From: Solen grandis
Taxonomy: Eukaryota > Mollusca > Bivalvia > Adapedonta > Solenidae
Reading direction: 5' to 3'
Assembly: GCA_021229015.1 (NCBI GenBank)
Contig: CM037781.1
Span: forward strand, 67,538,345-67,602,344
Length of the DNA stretch: 64,000 nucleotides
In this document: positions 1 through 11,800 of the stretch, one piece after another
How the letters are laid out: every line of letters begins with the position of its first letter
Position numbering within the stretch: position 1 is the first letter of the stretch
Notes under the pieces: model-generated
Databases searched by the model: none
What the model was told of the DNA's origin: nothing
What the model saw: only the letters and a program-made list of their open reading frames with translations
Position numbers and translations under genes: made by a program

Positions 1-1
1 T

Positions 2-214
2 TTGTGTAAAACAACAAACCTCTCAATAGCGAATGGTCGGTTATGTAAAGATAAATCTAATGGCGAGTACACATTCACAAACCTAAATGGTATGAGCGTC
101 GTTGATTATTTATTACTCAATTATAATGATTTTAAGTATATTTCTATATTTGAAATTATGCCACCGAGCGCATTATCAGACCATAATGCTTTTATTACAT
201 TTTACCATCGATAG
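2..214 (+). pseudogene. LINE endonuclease domain, C-terminal fragment
   Basis: The reading frame is open from the window edge. It ends in a pattern typical of LINE exonuclease-endonuclease-phosphatase domains: a Gly-Arg-Leu and GEYTF strand, then NGMSVVDYLL with the V-D-Y core, then the SDHNAF motif. In this family the SDH histidine is part of the nicking active site. The frame stops right after this motif, and the following linker is in another frame, so the gene is broken. It is only a fragment. Confidence 0.65.
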
Positions 215-384
215 AACCCCACAGTGTAGTATGTCACGTGATTCTAACACCGCCCACGAAATATATATAGATTGGGATGACCTAAAGACTCCAACTTTCC
301 GCGCAAATCTATTGGCTGATTTACAATACCTAAACCAGCTGACGATAAATTTGCATAACATCAGTACAGGCTTTCACTACGTTC

Positions 385-648
385 ATGCGGGACCAAGCTT
401 TTAAAGTTTATGGTAAAATGAAAACGAATATCAGTTCGAATATTAAAACAGTGAAGAAAAAATGGTTTAATACTGAATGCTACGAGGCCCGTAATGCATT
501 TAAGCGAGCTAGGAACTGTTTTCTTCGAAACAGAACTGATGATAATAAAGTTATATACCTGAACAAGAAACGAATTTATAATAATACAAAACGCAAATAT
601 AGGTGTCAATTTATGAAAATAGAGGGAAATCGAAAATATTATCTATAA
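385..648 (+). pseudogene. LINE linker region between endonuclease and RT
   Basis: An 87-residue frame rich in Lys, Arg and Asn contains KKWFNTECYEARNAFKRAR. This is the usual W-F/D-x2-C-x2-A-R linker that follows the endonuclease in LINE ORF2 proteins. It then ends at a stop, and no reverse transcriptase motifs follow. The order after the 2-214 fragment supports one decayed element. It is not a functional gene. Confidence 0.55.
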
Positions 649-807
649 ACTCATAATACCTACAATTATACCAAATTTTAATTCTAGCATAAGCTATAAT
701 ATATACCTTCAATATATACCTACATATATACCGATACCCACAACAAAACCAGTACATACAACATATACTAAATGTATACTGGTACATACAACATATACTC
801 ATCATAT

Positions 808-1110
808 ATGTAAATTTTACAGATTAATGTGTAAATTTTACAGAAGAAAGTGTGTATTTTACAGGAAAAAGTGTGAATTTTACAGTTTAAAGTGTAAAAT
901 GTACAGAAAAAAGTGTGAATTTTACAGATTAATGTGTAAAATTTACAGAAAAAAAGTGTGAATTTTACAGTTTAATCTGTAAATTTTACAGATTGATGTG
1001 TAAATTTTACAGAAAAAGGTGTGAATTTTACAGATTAAAGTGTAAAATTTACAGAAAAAAAGTGTGAATTTTACAGTTTAAACTGTAAATTTTACAGATT
1101 AATCTTAAAT
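808..1110 (+). repeat. AT-rich tandem satellite, about 22-bp palindromic unit
   Basis: About 13 imperfect copies of a unit built on TGTAAATTTTACAG are separated by short A-rich spacers (for example AAAAAGTG or ATTAATG). The core is close to its own reverse complement, so both strands show the same TGTAAA(A/T)TTTACA word. The array sits inside the LINE remnant. Confidence 0.85.
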
Positions 1111-1116
1111 TTTAAT

Positions 1117-1121
<5 letters not shown>

Positions 1122-1146
<25 letters not shown>
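1122..1146 (+). repeat. Poly(A) run
   Basis: About 25 consecutive A follow the satellite. It may be an old insertion tail or simple sequence growth. Confidence 0.8.
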
Positions 1147-1147
<1 letters not shown>

Positions 1148-1185
1148 AAGTGTCAATATGGCACTAAAACGCTTCCGGAGGCAAT

Positions 1186-1302
1186 CGTGTATGTAAAAAT
1201 TGTAACAGCGGACAACTAGAGACAGAATACCACTTTTTATTAATTTGTACCAAATACTCGCAGATTAGAACAAAATATATTAAAAAGTATTATTATCTGT
1301 AA
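1186..1302 (+). pseudogene. LINE ORF2 C-terminal Cys/His tail
   Basis: A short frame too small for usual ORF calling reads C-x2-C, an NSG, then ETEYHFLLIC and a Tyr/Lys-rich end before TAA. This C-x2-C-x9-H-x4-C layout is the classical C-terminal zinc motif of many LINE reverse transcriptases. It lies after the satellite that has replaced the catalytic domain, so only the tail survives. Confidence 0.55.
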
Positions 1303-1510
1303 ATAACAAAAGTAAATTATTCATCCTGTATGAACGAACGAAATTTATGCAACTGGTAATGTTAAGTTTTATTGTATTTCACTTTACATGAACACAAATA
1401 ACATCATGTGCTCCTCTGTAAATCCATGTCTATTTGTTATTCTATGTCTTGATTTGCTATAAAATATGTATGTTTTAATGCAATAAAAGATTTGTATTGT
1501 ATTGATTGCC

Positions 1511-3411
1511 TACTGACATTCGTATTAAATGAATTACACTTACATATATCAGAAAAAGAAATACAATGATGTTCCAACAATGCGAACAAAATCAGGGATT
1601 TTGCCATATCACAGTCTCCCTAAGGGATCGCATAAAGTCAATAGGCAGAGATTTCAAGACAAGAATAATATATTTTATTATTCATAGAATGCTGTGGAAT
1701 AGTTCAATGTGGTGTTTTATTTCGTTATATCATCATATCACATATTGATAGACTTAAAATGAATTTACATCATGTGAAATGTGAATCGCATATTAAGAAC
1801 AAAAACTATTATAATTTACATTTTTGAGGAAAGTTTCCAAAGTTTTATGACCTAAAATGATTAGACTGACGCTATGGAACAGCACAAATGAGCTCTCGTA
1901 TTGTCATGTTGCTTTATTCTAAGCTCTTTTGTTGTTTTAATGTAGGTGGACGCATGTTACCTTCTATCGGAAATATGATAGGTATGTGCATATACTTGAT
2001 TCAACTGATTTAGGTTTCAATAGAAGAAATAAAAAGAATGTCCATATGTTCATGTGATAACAAAGAAGCAGTAAAATTAATACAGACTCGAACAGGCTGG
2101 GGGAAGGGCAATTTGTTCTAGTCATCGGTGGTTCGACCCAACCGTGTTTAAATTGGTTTACATACATGTATAAAAATTATTATTTATTACTAGGTCTTCT
2201 TTGAGCACTATTAAAGTAGATTATCGTATGTTGTCGTTTTTCTTATCCTAACACCGGTGAAATAATGTTACATGTATCATCAAATAAAATAATTCTTTTA
2301 TTCCTTAAATATCATATAAATCCATTAAATGTCAGCTGACAAAGCACAAACTTCAGTGATGATATTAATTTCGTTCACGTACATGTACACATACATCGGC
2401 CTACGTGCAAGTCATAACATTTTCTGCATACTATGTTTGTTTTTTTTCTTTTGCAGAAAAATGAAATAAAAATATCTACTGTGAATAATTCACAAACATA
2501 GCATCATCAGATAACATAAATATCATCTCAAATATAAAACAAGTAACATTTAACAAAAAAATTAATCAAACAATCTTAATGCTTGTGCCAATCTGACAAT
2601 GTGTGAAAATACGCTGCTCTGCAGGATGCAATTAACTCATCAGCGAACATCACATGTAGGGTGTTAATTGGTTCGATCGATAGGTGAGAAATACATAGCA
2701 CTTTGAACCTGGGTCCGGAAATCTAGCCATCAGTGTTTGACTCATCCCAGGTCGAACATTAAAAATTGGGCTAATATAAAAGAAAAACGCGTACATTGTT
2801 TTTTCATTTGTTACTTTCTGATTGTTTGTTTGTTTGTTTTTCCTATACATAAATCATAAGAAGCAGTGTTAATTATTTTGGTTTGGCGAATTTGATTCAA
2901 GTATCCAATGACATGTACTTACAACTTTCATTATTCATTAAAGAACACAAAAAGCATTGGCGCCAACATTTTAATTTTGCAATGTCTAAAATTGTCCTGC
3001 CGTTATCCGAACTGTTTCTGACGGCACTTTGGGCCATGTGAAAATGTTAATTGATCTAGGACTTTTTTGTAACTACTCACGGCTCATGGACTGTCATTTC
3101 AAATGCATACAATTATTTTAACTATCAGCTTTGAATAAAAAATGTCTCTCAGAATCACAGATTGATACAATCAATACAATTGAAAATGTGAACGAAATGA
3201 GAGATTTTGCAATTTCAGTCTCACTAAGGAATTACATTATTTAGTCATTCAGCCTGGGATTTCTAGATAAAAAAAAATATATTTTAATATTGTACTGAAC
3301 TAATTTTAGAATGTGGTGAAATAGTTCAATGTATTTTTTCCCATTTCTTTATATTATCATATCACATATTGATAGACTAAAGATCAATTTCCACCTCATG
3401 AAATGTTAATC
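1511..3411. other. Non-coding AT-rich DNA holding half of a direct duplication
   Basis: No convincing gene is seen. Bases 1578-1792 and 3190-3411 are diverged copies of each other: both contain a sequence reading CATATCACATATTGATAGAC, and a shared run of anchors lies before it. The second copy runs into the N gap. The rest is unremarkable AT-rich DNA. Confidence 0.6.
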
Positions 3412-3511
3412 NNNNNNNNNNNNNNNNNNNNNNNNNNNNNNNNNNNNNNNNNNNNNNNNNNNNNNNNNNNNNNNNNNNNNNNNNNNNNNNNNNNNNNNNN
3501 NNNNNNNNNNN
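3412..3511. other. Assembly gap (100 N)
   Basis: Exactly 100 N, the usual size for a scaffold gap of unknown length. The left edge falls inside a duplicated block and the right edge falls in a SINE tail. Confidence 0.99.
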
Positions 3512-3805
3512 GTTGGGTTTAATGTCCCACCGACAGTATTTCAGTCATTTGGAGACGATGTCTACTTGAGACAGATTGTGCTGTCACACTGCGGTATCAC
3601 GCCGTAGACATATGAATTGATACCACACCCAGTCACATGACACCGGGCCAGTCAATCCTGGAACTACCCTCATATGCTGAGCGCCAAGCAAAGGAGCTAT
3701 ACCAGTACCATTTTTTACGATCTTGGTATGTCGCGTTCGGGGATCGAACCCACGACCTCCCGAGGCGGACGCTCTCACCACTCGGCTACCGGGGACGGTT
3801 TGAAA
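3512..3805 (-). mobile_element. tRNA-derived SINE, reverse orientation
   Basis: Read on the minus strand, it starts with a tRNA-like head: an A box (TAGCCGAGTGGTGAGAGC) and a B box (GGGTTCGATCC) at the normal spacing. A body and the tail ACTGTCGGTGGGACATTAAA follow. The same body and tail occur at 12915-13190, and the tail recurs at about 5850, so this is a dispersed family. It is non-coding; the reading frames across it are accidental. Confidence 0.85.
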
Positions 3806-4460
3806 TAAATGATTCTTACAAGCTGGGACGTAACTGTGACGACACAAGACCTGTCCATGGTAGTACTTGCGTAATTCTGAGCTGTGTCCGAATTTGTGAG
3901 CCTCTCCTCAATGTCACACACGAGGCGTTCGCGAAAGACACATACGAGCGTATGGTCCTAAAATATTGTCCTGGAGAATTAAAGCATTTACATGGAAACA
4001 CTAAATTAAAAACAAATATAAAACATTAAAATTGAGCTAATGTTTTTTATGATTGTCTTTCTCAAGTAATCATGATGAATAATCCTAGCGTTTTCGAACA
4101 ATCAATATTCATAAAAAGATTTTATATTGCCAAACTACACGAGATGAAAAAAGAAAATCTCCTTATCACGATAATAAACTACTCTTTCTTCAAGAACTAG
4201 AATGAATGTATTGCACGAACAGTACAAAACGTAGCATGTTTGCCATATAACTGCTTCCCGGTTTACGGAAATATCCCTGGTCCTTTTGCAAACATTTCCT
4301 ATTTTTTTATACAAATTTGCGTGCGAAGCATTAATCACGTGAACAACATTTCACTGATGCAAAGGAAACAATTCGTGAGTTTTATTGTGTAAAGCTTGCA
4401 CCTTTATTGCACCCTAAATGCATGACTTTGTTGTAATCAACCCATATTCTATGGCATCAT

Positions 4461-4740
4461 ACATTCAACTCATGTATTATGTCATCATGCTTGTTTGTTG
4501 GGTTTAACGTGTCACCGACAGTATCATACATTCAACTCATGTATTATGTCATCATGCTTGTTTGTTGGGTTTAACGTGTCACCGACAGTATTATACATTC
4601 AACTCATGTATTATGTCATCATGCTTGTTTGTTGGGTTTGACGTGTCACCGACAGTATTATACATTCAACTCATGTATTATGTCATCATGCTTGTTTGTT
4701 GGGTTTAACGTGTCACCGACAGTATTATACATTCAACTTA
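4461..4740 (+). repeat. 67-bp tandem repeat, about 4 copies
   Basis: ACATTCAACT recurs at 4461, 4528, 4595, 4662 and 4729, giving an exact 67-bp period with only a few substitutions. Each unit includes GTTGGGTTTAACGTGTCACC, which is the reverse complement of the SINE tail at 3512. The array therefore seems to have grown from a SINE 3' end. Confidence 0.92.
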
Positions 4741-5115
4741 TGTGCTGTAACATCGTACATTCTACCCATATGCTATGACATCATACATTCAAATAACAAA
4801 TATAATATGATATCATACATTCATCTAATATACTACAACTTAATATGTGCTTAGGTGCTATGTCATCATACATTCAACTCTCATGCTATGACATCATACA
4901 TCACACATGTGCTTTGATATCATAAATTCGACAAACATGATACCATACATTCAAATAATATACTGACATCACACATTCAACTAATATACTATGACAGAAT
5001 ACATTCAGTTCAGAAACCAAGACATTAAACATTGAATTAATATTCTAATATACTATGACTCCATACATTCAACTCGAATGCTATGACATCATACATTCTG
5101 TGAGATCATACATCA
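4741..5115 (+). repeat. Degenerate short tandem repeats (CATACATTCAACT words)
   Basis: Irregular repeats of a word like TATGACATCATACATTCAA, spaced 25-45 bp apart, continue the 67-bp array without its SINE-tail part. They look like an older, eroded part of the same array. Confidence 0.75.
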
Positions 5116-5426
5116 TTGAACCAATCAAAGGCTCTCATAATAAAAAAAATACGGCTAATAATTATAAGGAAATAGTTGTTTTCTTTCGTACGTTAAGTTG
5201 AGAATTATTTCGAGAGAAAAACCCCCACAAATAACAACTATTTTATAGATATATTACATTATGTAGGTAAACAGAACATTCATACCACGGATAACAGGTT
5301 ATAAGCGACTGTACAGCTGCTGTCGATGGAGGTGATGCTGTGCATGTTACAAAACATGGAGATTATTTACAATATTTCTTTTTAGTGCGGTATAGCAATC
5401 ATAGAATTCGTGACGATATTAAGGTA

Positions 5427-5597
5427 CAGTCAACTCTCTTTACAACGGCGGTGTTTGTTTCAGTGAATTTTGCTGCTATAAAGAAATTGCCGTTGTAAAG
5501 AATAGAGACAAAGGTTTATGCACTTCAGTTTTCAAGACTGCTGCTGTTATAAAGAGGTTGCTGTTATAATAATTGCCGTTGTAAAGAGGTTTCACTG
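5427..5597. mobile_element. Pogo-like MITE with TA target duplication
   Basis: A 171-bp segment is flanked by TA on both sides (5425-5426 and 5598-5599). Its ends are imperfect inverted repeats, CAGTCAACTCTCTTTACAAC and the complement of GTTGTAAAGAGGTTTCACTG. The CAGT-AA-CTC start and the TA duplication fit Tc1/mariner-pogo elements. It has no transposase. Confidence 0.65.
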
Positions 5598-5640
5598 TAT
5601 ATGTATTTACCAGCATTATACAATGTCAGCTTAAACCATC

Positions 5641-5880
5641 CTTTGGCGTGGTGGTTAGAGCGTATATCGCGAAAGCGAGATGGAGAGTGTTGGACCCTCG
5701 GTCGCGAGACACCAGATTATACTTGAGGTACCCTATTTGTTTTTCAACATATAGAGAGATATCGGGAAAACCTGACTATGTATGGTGAAATGTCGTGAAT
5801 TTTAGGTGTGGAATCTCAAGAACGCATAGTATTCAAATGACTGAAATAATGTCGGTGGGACGTAAAACACACATACAACA
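5641..5880 (+). mobile_element. tRNA-derived SINE
   Basis: The head has an A-box-like GGCGTGGTGGTTAGAGCG and a weak B box. The end is CTGAAATAATGTCGGTGGGAC, the same tail as the 3512 SINE. The head is more diverged than in the other copies. Confidence 0.6.
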
Positions 5881-7030
5881 TGGTATCTTATGATACTGCC
5901 TTTAAATATTGTTTTACTTTAATTTTGCCGTTTGAAATTAAGAACAACAAGAAACATAAATACAAATAAATACAACAAGTATTCACACTAAAATCAGTTG
6001 AAAACGATCGTGTTGTAGGTTGAAAACAAATAGCATGCACAAGATTGGCACTTAAATATGGGTTATTTTCTTTTGTGAGGCAAGGAATTGGATGAATAAA
6101 TGACTCTAGCCTTCAATCATTTTTCACAGTTCAGAGAATCTCACGCGATACCGGAATTTCAAATGTATTTTCCAGCTTCTCGGGCAAACGCAATAACACT
6201 GGCTGACAGGGTTTCCGTCGTTAGATGAATTTAATGAGACCAATAGTGACGTTCATAAGCTCTGAGGAAGGGACCTTTTCATCAAGTACATCCAATTATG
6301 TGTCATTAGAGCGTACGCGTGTAGGTAATATTTGACAGCAGCTCATGAATATGGTGGCATGAACTATATCAGTTATTACATACTAGATCATAAAAAATCA
6401 TGAGGACTGTGTCAAAATTAATACTTGCATCGTAATATATTAATTTTTATTTGAATCTTTTGTATATATCATTGTAAATACAACAATACAGTACAAATGT
6501 AAGTATGTTTTAGTTAGTAATAGGGCTATCAATATCAGTAAGCATTATGAATATAATTATATATATTAATTTCAGTAGCTTTATATTTTTGTACAAAAAC
6601 ATCAATTCTTTATTTTCAACGGAACCTTATAGGGATAGTAGAATACTTAAGTTTTCAAAGCGGGAAAAATTAAAGAAGTAAGAAATGTCGTTAGAGGAAT
6701 AAATTTTGATTATGATACCCTTTTCATTAGTTGACATTATGTGGAGCTTGTGTATGCGAAAAATGATTTTTATAAAATAAATGATATACGATTATCGTAT
6801 TTGATTAGTTTTTTCGTCTTTCCAAAGCATATTCAACAAATAAGTCCAGAATATTTTACGTTACAATAAACAACACAACACAAGGTGTGTTCGGAAAACA
6901 CTGTGCCCCTGTCTGAGCTTGTCAGATGCCAAATAATTTATGTCAACAGAAAGCGATTCATGTGTATTAAGTAAGTCAAATACATAGACTTTACTCCATA
7001 TAGAAATGTAGAAATGCACAAGACAAAAAA
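5881..7030. other. Non-coding AT-rich DNA
   Basis: No gene, RNA or repeat array that I can support. Only short accidental frames are present. Confidence 0.5.
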
Positions 7031-7034
7031 AATC

Positions 7035-7850
7035 ATTGAAATTAAAGGGAGATGATTAAATAAAAGAACTGACAGAGTTCTATTTCGTAATCATTACACT
7101 CCTTTTACTCACTATCTATTTGTATTTTAAGATTCAAATCAATACCTCGAATAGTTCAGGAGTAATGTTCTTGACAAAAATTGGTATACCAATAAAGGGA
7201 GATAATCAGAAAATCAGAGCAGGCAGATTTATGGGTCTTAGATACTGCGCTGCTCCTACTTGGTATCATTTTAAGTTTCAAGTTCCAAGTCCTTACCTTT
7301 TTTGTATATGAGTTTTGCTCAAGAGAAAAAAAAATAAAACAAATAAAGGGAGATAATAAAAAACCAGATAGAAATATGGTTCTCTGTCACTGCACTGTTC
7401 CAAGTTATCATCTACTTATATTTAAAGTTTCAGGTCAATACCTTGTATAGTTTTCAAGTATATAGTAAATAAATTATTTTCTAGACAGGAATTCAATGTG
7501 AAATTAAATAAAGGGAGATACTTCGATTATTGCTCTAGGAAGAGTAACGGTTCTTGGTAATTGCGCTTCTCAATCTCACCATCTTTTTTATTTTAAGTTT
7601 CAAGTTAATACATTGTATGTGTGTATGGGTTATGCATCCTACAAAAACAAGGGGGGGGGGGGGGTGGAGAGAGAGAGAGATAACTTCAAAATTGGGTCAC
7701 AAAAAGTTAGGTTCCTAGTTAATCCACTTTTCCTAGCCGCATTTTATTCATGTATGAAGTTTCAAGTCAATACCTTGTATAGTTTTCAAGTGATAGCCAA
7801 TGTTAAAGTTGTTGACAAACCAACAAACAAACCAACAAACAGACAGGGCA
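7035..7850 (+). repeat. Degenerate tandem repeat of about 150-190 bp
   Basis: Four to five irregular units each start with AAAGGGAGATAA (at about 7047, 7195, 7345, 7503 and 7676). Each ends with a segment like TTTCAAGTCAATACCTTGTA followed by TAGTTTTCAAG. No protein frame is conserved between units. The pattern looks like a common molluscan non-coding repeat. Confidence 0.7.
7651..7681 (+). repeat. Poly(G) run followed by (GA)n
   Basis: Fourteen G and then a TGG(AG)n microsatellite interrupt one unit of the surrounding repeat. Confidence 0.9.
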
Positions 7851-8597
7851 AAAGCAATATATCCCCGGTCACAGATTTTGGACATAAAAACAGCATAAAA
7901 AGAACTGTAATGCATTACTAGTATTAGAACGTTGAGGAGGATGACCCAAACGTGGTTACCTTGTAAATTTTCATTCTGTCATTTTTAAGTGCTAAATCTA
8001 TAATGTACCGTATTTTGAGGATTCGATACTGAATACATGATTCGGACGGAGACTATTTTATGTTTCCTTCCTATAACAGAGAATGACCGCAAATTTCCTC
8101 AAGCAGTGGAAATGGGACCAGTAATGTGTGAAGTGATTGCATATACATGTATGTATGGAACAAGGCAACGCAGTTTCAGCAAGATAACGACTGATTATTT
8201 TCTATTTGGAGGAAACTCATGTCTTGAAGGGTTAATATATCATGTAATGAACTATTTCTTTATACTTCATTTTAGATTCATTATATTAGATATATACCCT
8301 TCTTTTCAATATCGTTGACAAAGTCATTTTATTTTATGACTTTTGTCTAAAACGGACACCGAGCCATCATAACCCACATTTAATTTCTAATTCGATTGCT
8401 CTTAATCCACAACAATTATGATATAAATAGAAGATTTCCATATAGAAAAAAACCCAAAAACAAACAATTATGTTTTTCAATCCCTTTATTTTTTAAAGAA
8501 AATATATCATCTAATCTAAGTTTTCATCCACGTTTCTACGTTTTAAACCGTTCTCACGTATATAAGACCCCAATCATTAGTCCCATATGAAACAAGT
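7851..8597. other. Non-coding DNA
   Basis: AT-rich sequence with short accidental frames. Nothing in it can be assigned. Confidence 0.4.
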
Positions 8598-8897
8598 CTT
8601 AAGGCAAACTCCACGCAGTAGTTACCTCCCCTTACAGATGTAGATAACCTTTTCTTTTTTCCAAAAAAAAAAAATCATTTTACTGCGAGTGTCATTTCCC
8701 TAAGTATGTTTTCTTTAACAAACATCAAATATCGCCTCGTTGTAAAAAATAAATCATTTTAAAAAATATTTTTGTTGTTGTGACAGCAGACGGAGACGCC
8801 ATTTTGTTAGTTTACCATCATCACGCGACATTTGTGACGGTAGTGATTTTTTTTTTTTGCTTGCAAGGGAGATCACTGTGTGGAGTTTGGTCTTAAG
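8598..8897. mobile_element. Possible 300-bp MITE
   Basis: CTTAAGGCAAACTCCACGCA at the left end matches, with small gaps, the reverse complement of the right end (CTTAAGACCAAACTCCACAC). The inverted match extends about 35 bp at each end. There is no coding capacity, and no clear target duplication is seen. Confidence 0.5.
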
Positions 8898-11800
8898 GGA
8901 GGTCAGGAGACCTCTCCAAAGTGTTAATGTTGCCAGACTTTCCCTCAAAACAGTCGCATAATGCGATCGTTTTTGGCAACAATAATAGTTACCCAGACAA
9001 CATAATTCTGTATGTTTGAGCAATCGCCCTGTAAAAATCAGAATCTGATTTTGAACCATTAATTGATTATTAAGTCGCACAAACAATCTTCTGTGGGGTT
9101 CGATCGTCTTCATTATAGCTGTAACTAATATCTACGCACATGCATGGCATTAGTTATTCAATTTAAGGCTTGTATCGAATAAATTCGCTGAATTATCAAT
9201 TTCATCAACAATTCCTCATGTCAACTTCGATTTCACTTATCTATAGTCCCGCGACCTGTAATCCATGAAACGATTGTACAATAATCTGCTCTTTGTAAAA
9301 GAACATAATATCATTACACAACGGCTGACCTCTTATTAGCTTCCATTTTTTACACAAGCCAACTTGCCATGTGCAGTCTTAAATGTCAACCTGTTGGCCA
9401 TCACCTTTGAACCGAATGCTCTCCCACTTCACCACGTTGAACTCTGACTTCGTCTTCGTTGTCTTTTACTTACACTTTAGGATATAATATCGATTTAAAA
9501 GGCATTTTCCAAGAGTTACATCTTAACAGTATAAAAACAAAACATAAAGCTTAAGATGGAAGAGTTTCAAGAAGATCTGATATCATTAATAACATCAATG
9601 TTTATTATCATGCAGTGGATAATAAATTCAGGAGATAAGCCCTATAAAGCTCTATAATGTTCTATCTTGGTATTTATATCATTAAGTAATGAAACTTTCA
9701 CTGCTTTTTTACAGCATGGCTTTCTGATTTTAGAAAAGAAAAAGATATTATAATGTATACATTGGTTCAAATTAAGGTCTGAATGAAAACAAAAATCGGC
9801 GTCAACTTCATGTTAGAGAAAATAAAGGAAGTAAGTTTAGAATCAATAAAATGTCACTATGTGCTGTATATGTTTGGTCTTATCAACATATGTTTATATT
9901 TTCAAAAAGGATTGACCAGTGTGGTAAGCATTTTTCCAATTGAAATGGTTCTTTGCATTTTTTGCAACGGGTTTCGACTCAGTAGAAAGACATTATGTGT
10001 TGATTCTTGACCACAATATATCAAGTACTTACGAGTATATTGTGAATTGATACCCGTGAAGAGTTCAATGAAATAAAGACTAGCATTGTGACAAGTAGCC
10101 ACAATAATAATCAGTCTAGACAATACAAGTAAAATGAGTAAAAAGTAAAAGAGATTTTAAGCTCCGGAACTGAAAAGAAAACAATTTGTCTCTCACATAG
10201 TATTGTTTTTATTCTTACTGGGGTTCCAATAATGTAAAACATTATTTCGTATACATGTATACTGATGCTGGGTTGGTAAGCACGTATTTCATTTGTAGAT
10301 AACATGTTGCAGATACTTACTAAAAAACAAATGTACACAAGAGCGATTAGAAATAGAAGTTAAAATCTTACTGTAGTTCCTATTCTGAAAAGGATGTTTG
10401 CAAAAATTATGGAGATATTACTATTCTTAAACATGTTACACATCTTGATATTTCCTTATGTTTTGAAAGCAATATAAGAGGTGTTTTATGAGCACAGACA
10501 TTTTAATATGATATAGGTGATACTGAAACTTCAAGCAAAAGATTACCTTTGAGATCGACCCCCCACCCCCAGGATGGTGTTCTGTGCTGTGAGATATTGT
10601 TTAAAATTGGCTGTATGTATGTGACTATAATGCGGACAGTGGCACTTAATCAAAATTATTTTGATCGAATTTTTGTTTCGAATTTCTCAGTAGACTATAT
10701 ATATATATATTCAACAGAATGTATAATTAAATTACTTTCTTTGAAGAAGAATCAAATCGTCATGCTTCTGTATATAAAATACTCTCGCCATTAGTGACAA
10801 AGCTAAACGTGCATGCTTTTCTATGCTTGTACTTATCAACTATACTATAATCACAGATTTCATGGACCCAAAGGATCCTTCAATAATTCGCATGAAGTAT
10901 CTTTAAGAAAGATACTCGGCCGTGGTAAACATAGTTTAATTATGGCTTGATAATTTTTGAGATTTCTATTCATGTAGAAATATCATAATGTTGAAAAATG
11001 ACGTAGTAATTAGTTTTCTGGTTTCACAGTTGTCGGGATATTATTTTTTTAAAACTGAAACACTGGCAACATAATGCCCAGATTTATGCCTTATTAAATT
11101 CATTCGTCCATAATCTACCATAATAAATCATATGTTGGTAAAGTGAATCAAATAAACACCAAGTATTCTGAGACAGAATTGCTACCAAACGTACCAATGA
11201 AGCAGTCTGAAATCTCATGACCAGTAAATAGAGCATTTTGCAATGTAGACGACAATGATGTATTATCAAATGTGTTATCAACAACCCCATGAAAGTCATC
11301 TATAAAGCTATGAAGTTATATACCAGTATTACTATCACCATTATAACATGTCACTTATAAGTCAGTAAATTCTATTTAGTTTAAATTTTTTCACAAGGCA
11401 ATTTGATTAAATTTTGAAAGCATTGTCAAATATTTTAACTGTTAAAAGTAAGCTATAAACGAGAAAGTTCGTTTCCGAAACTCCTTACGGTCTAGAGAGT
11501 TCGTTTCCGAAAACTCCTTTAGATTATTTTTACAAACTTTAGAATGGCCAATGGGAATCCTAGATTTCAGATTGAAACTTTAATATGACCAATTAAATTC
11601 CAGCTTTTATTCAGATCTTCCCTGTGTACTTCACAGGAAATCAGGGTGAAAATAGTCAGCTAACAGCCGAAAAATATCTTTAAGGAAAAAAGGATATAAT
11701 CAAAAATGTGTTTACTTGAGAGAACAAAACCACGTATCAAACAAATCAAAAATAAAGTTGCAAAGGACACAGTGGAAATGCTCACTACTACAGCGCAATA

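Larger units (their letters stand above)
1..1510 (+). mobile_element. Degenerate non-LTR retrotransposon (LINE) remnant
   Basis: The stretch carries pieces of one LINE in the correct order and on one strand: the end of an endonuclease domain (2-214), a basic post-endonuclease linker (385-648), and a C-terminal Cys/His tail (1186-1302). An AATAAA at about 1481 and short ATTGT-type repeats near 1490-1505 follow, as expected for a LINE 3' end. The reverse transcriptase core is absent. Its place is taken by AT-rich DNA, a tandem satellite and a poly(A) run. The left end lies outside the window. Clade assignment is not possible from these fragments. Confidence 0.65.

Noticed and set aside
808..1110. 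CRISPR-like repeat array
   Set aside because: Unit is about 22 bp with no unique spacers; eukaryotic AT-rich satellite.
3637..4029. 130-codon frame
   Set aside because: It runs through a reverse-oriented SINE including its tRNA-like head; no protein features.
8754..9113. 119-codon minus-strand frame
   Set aside because: It crosses the edge of a MITE-like inverted repeat and a poly(T) run; no recognisable domain.
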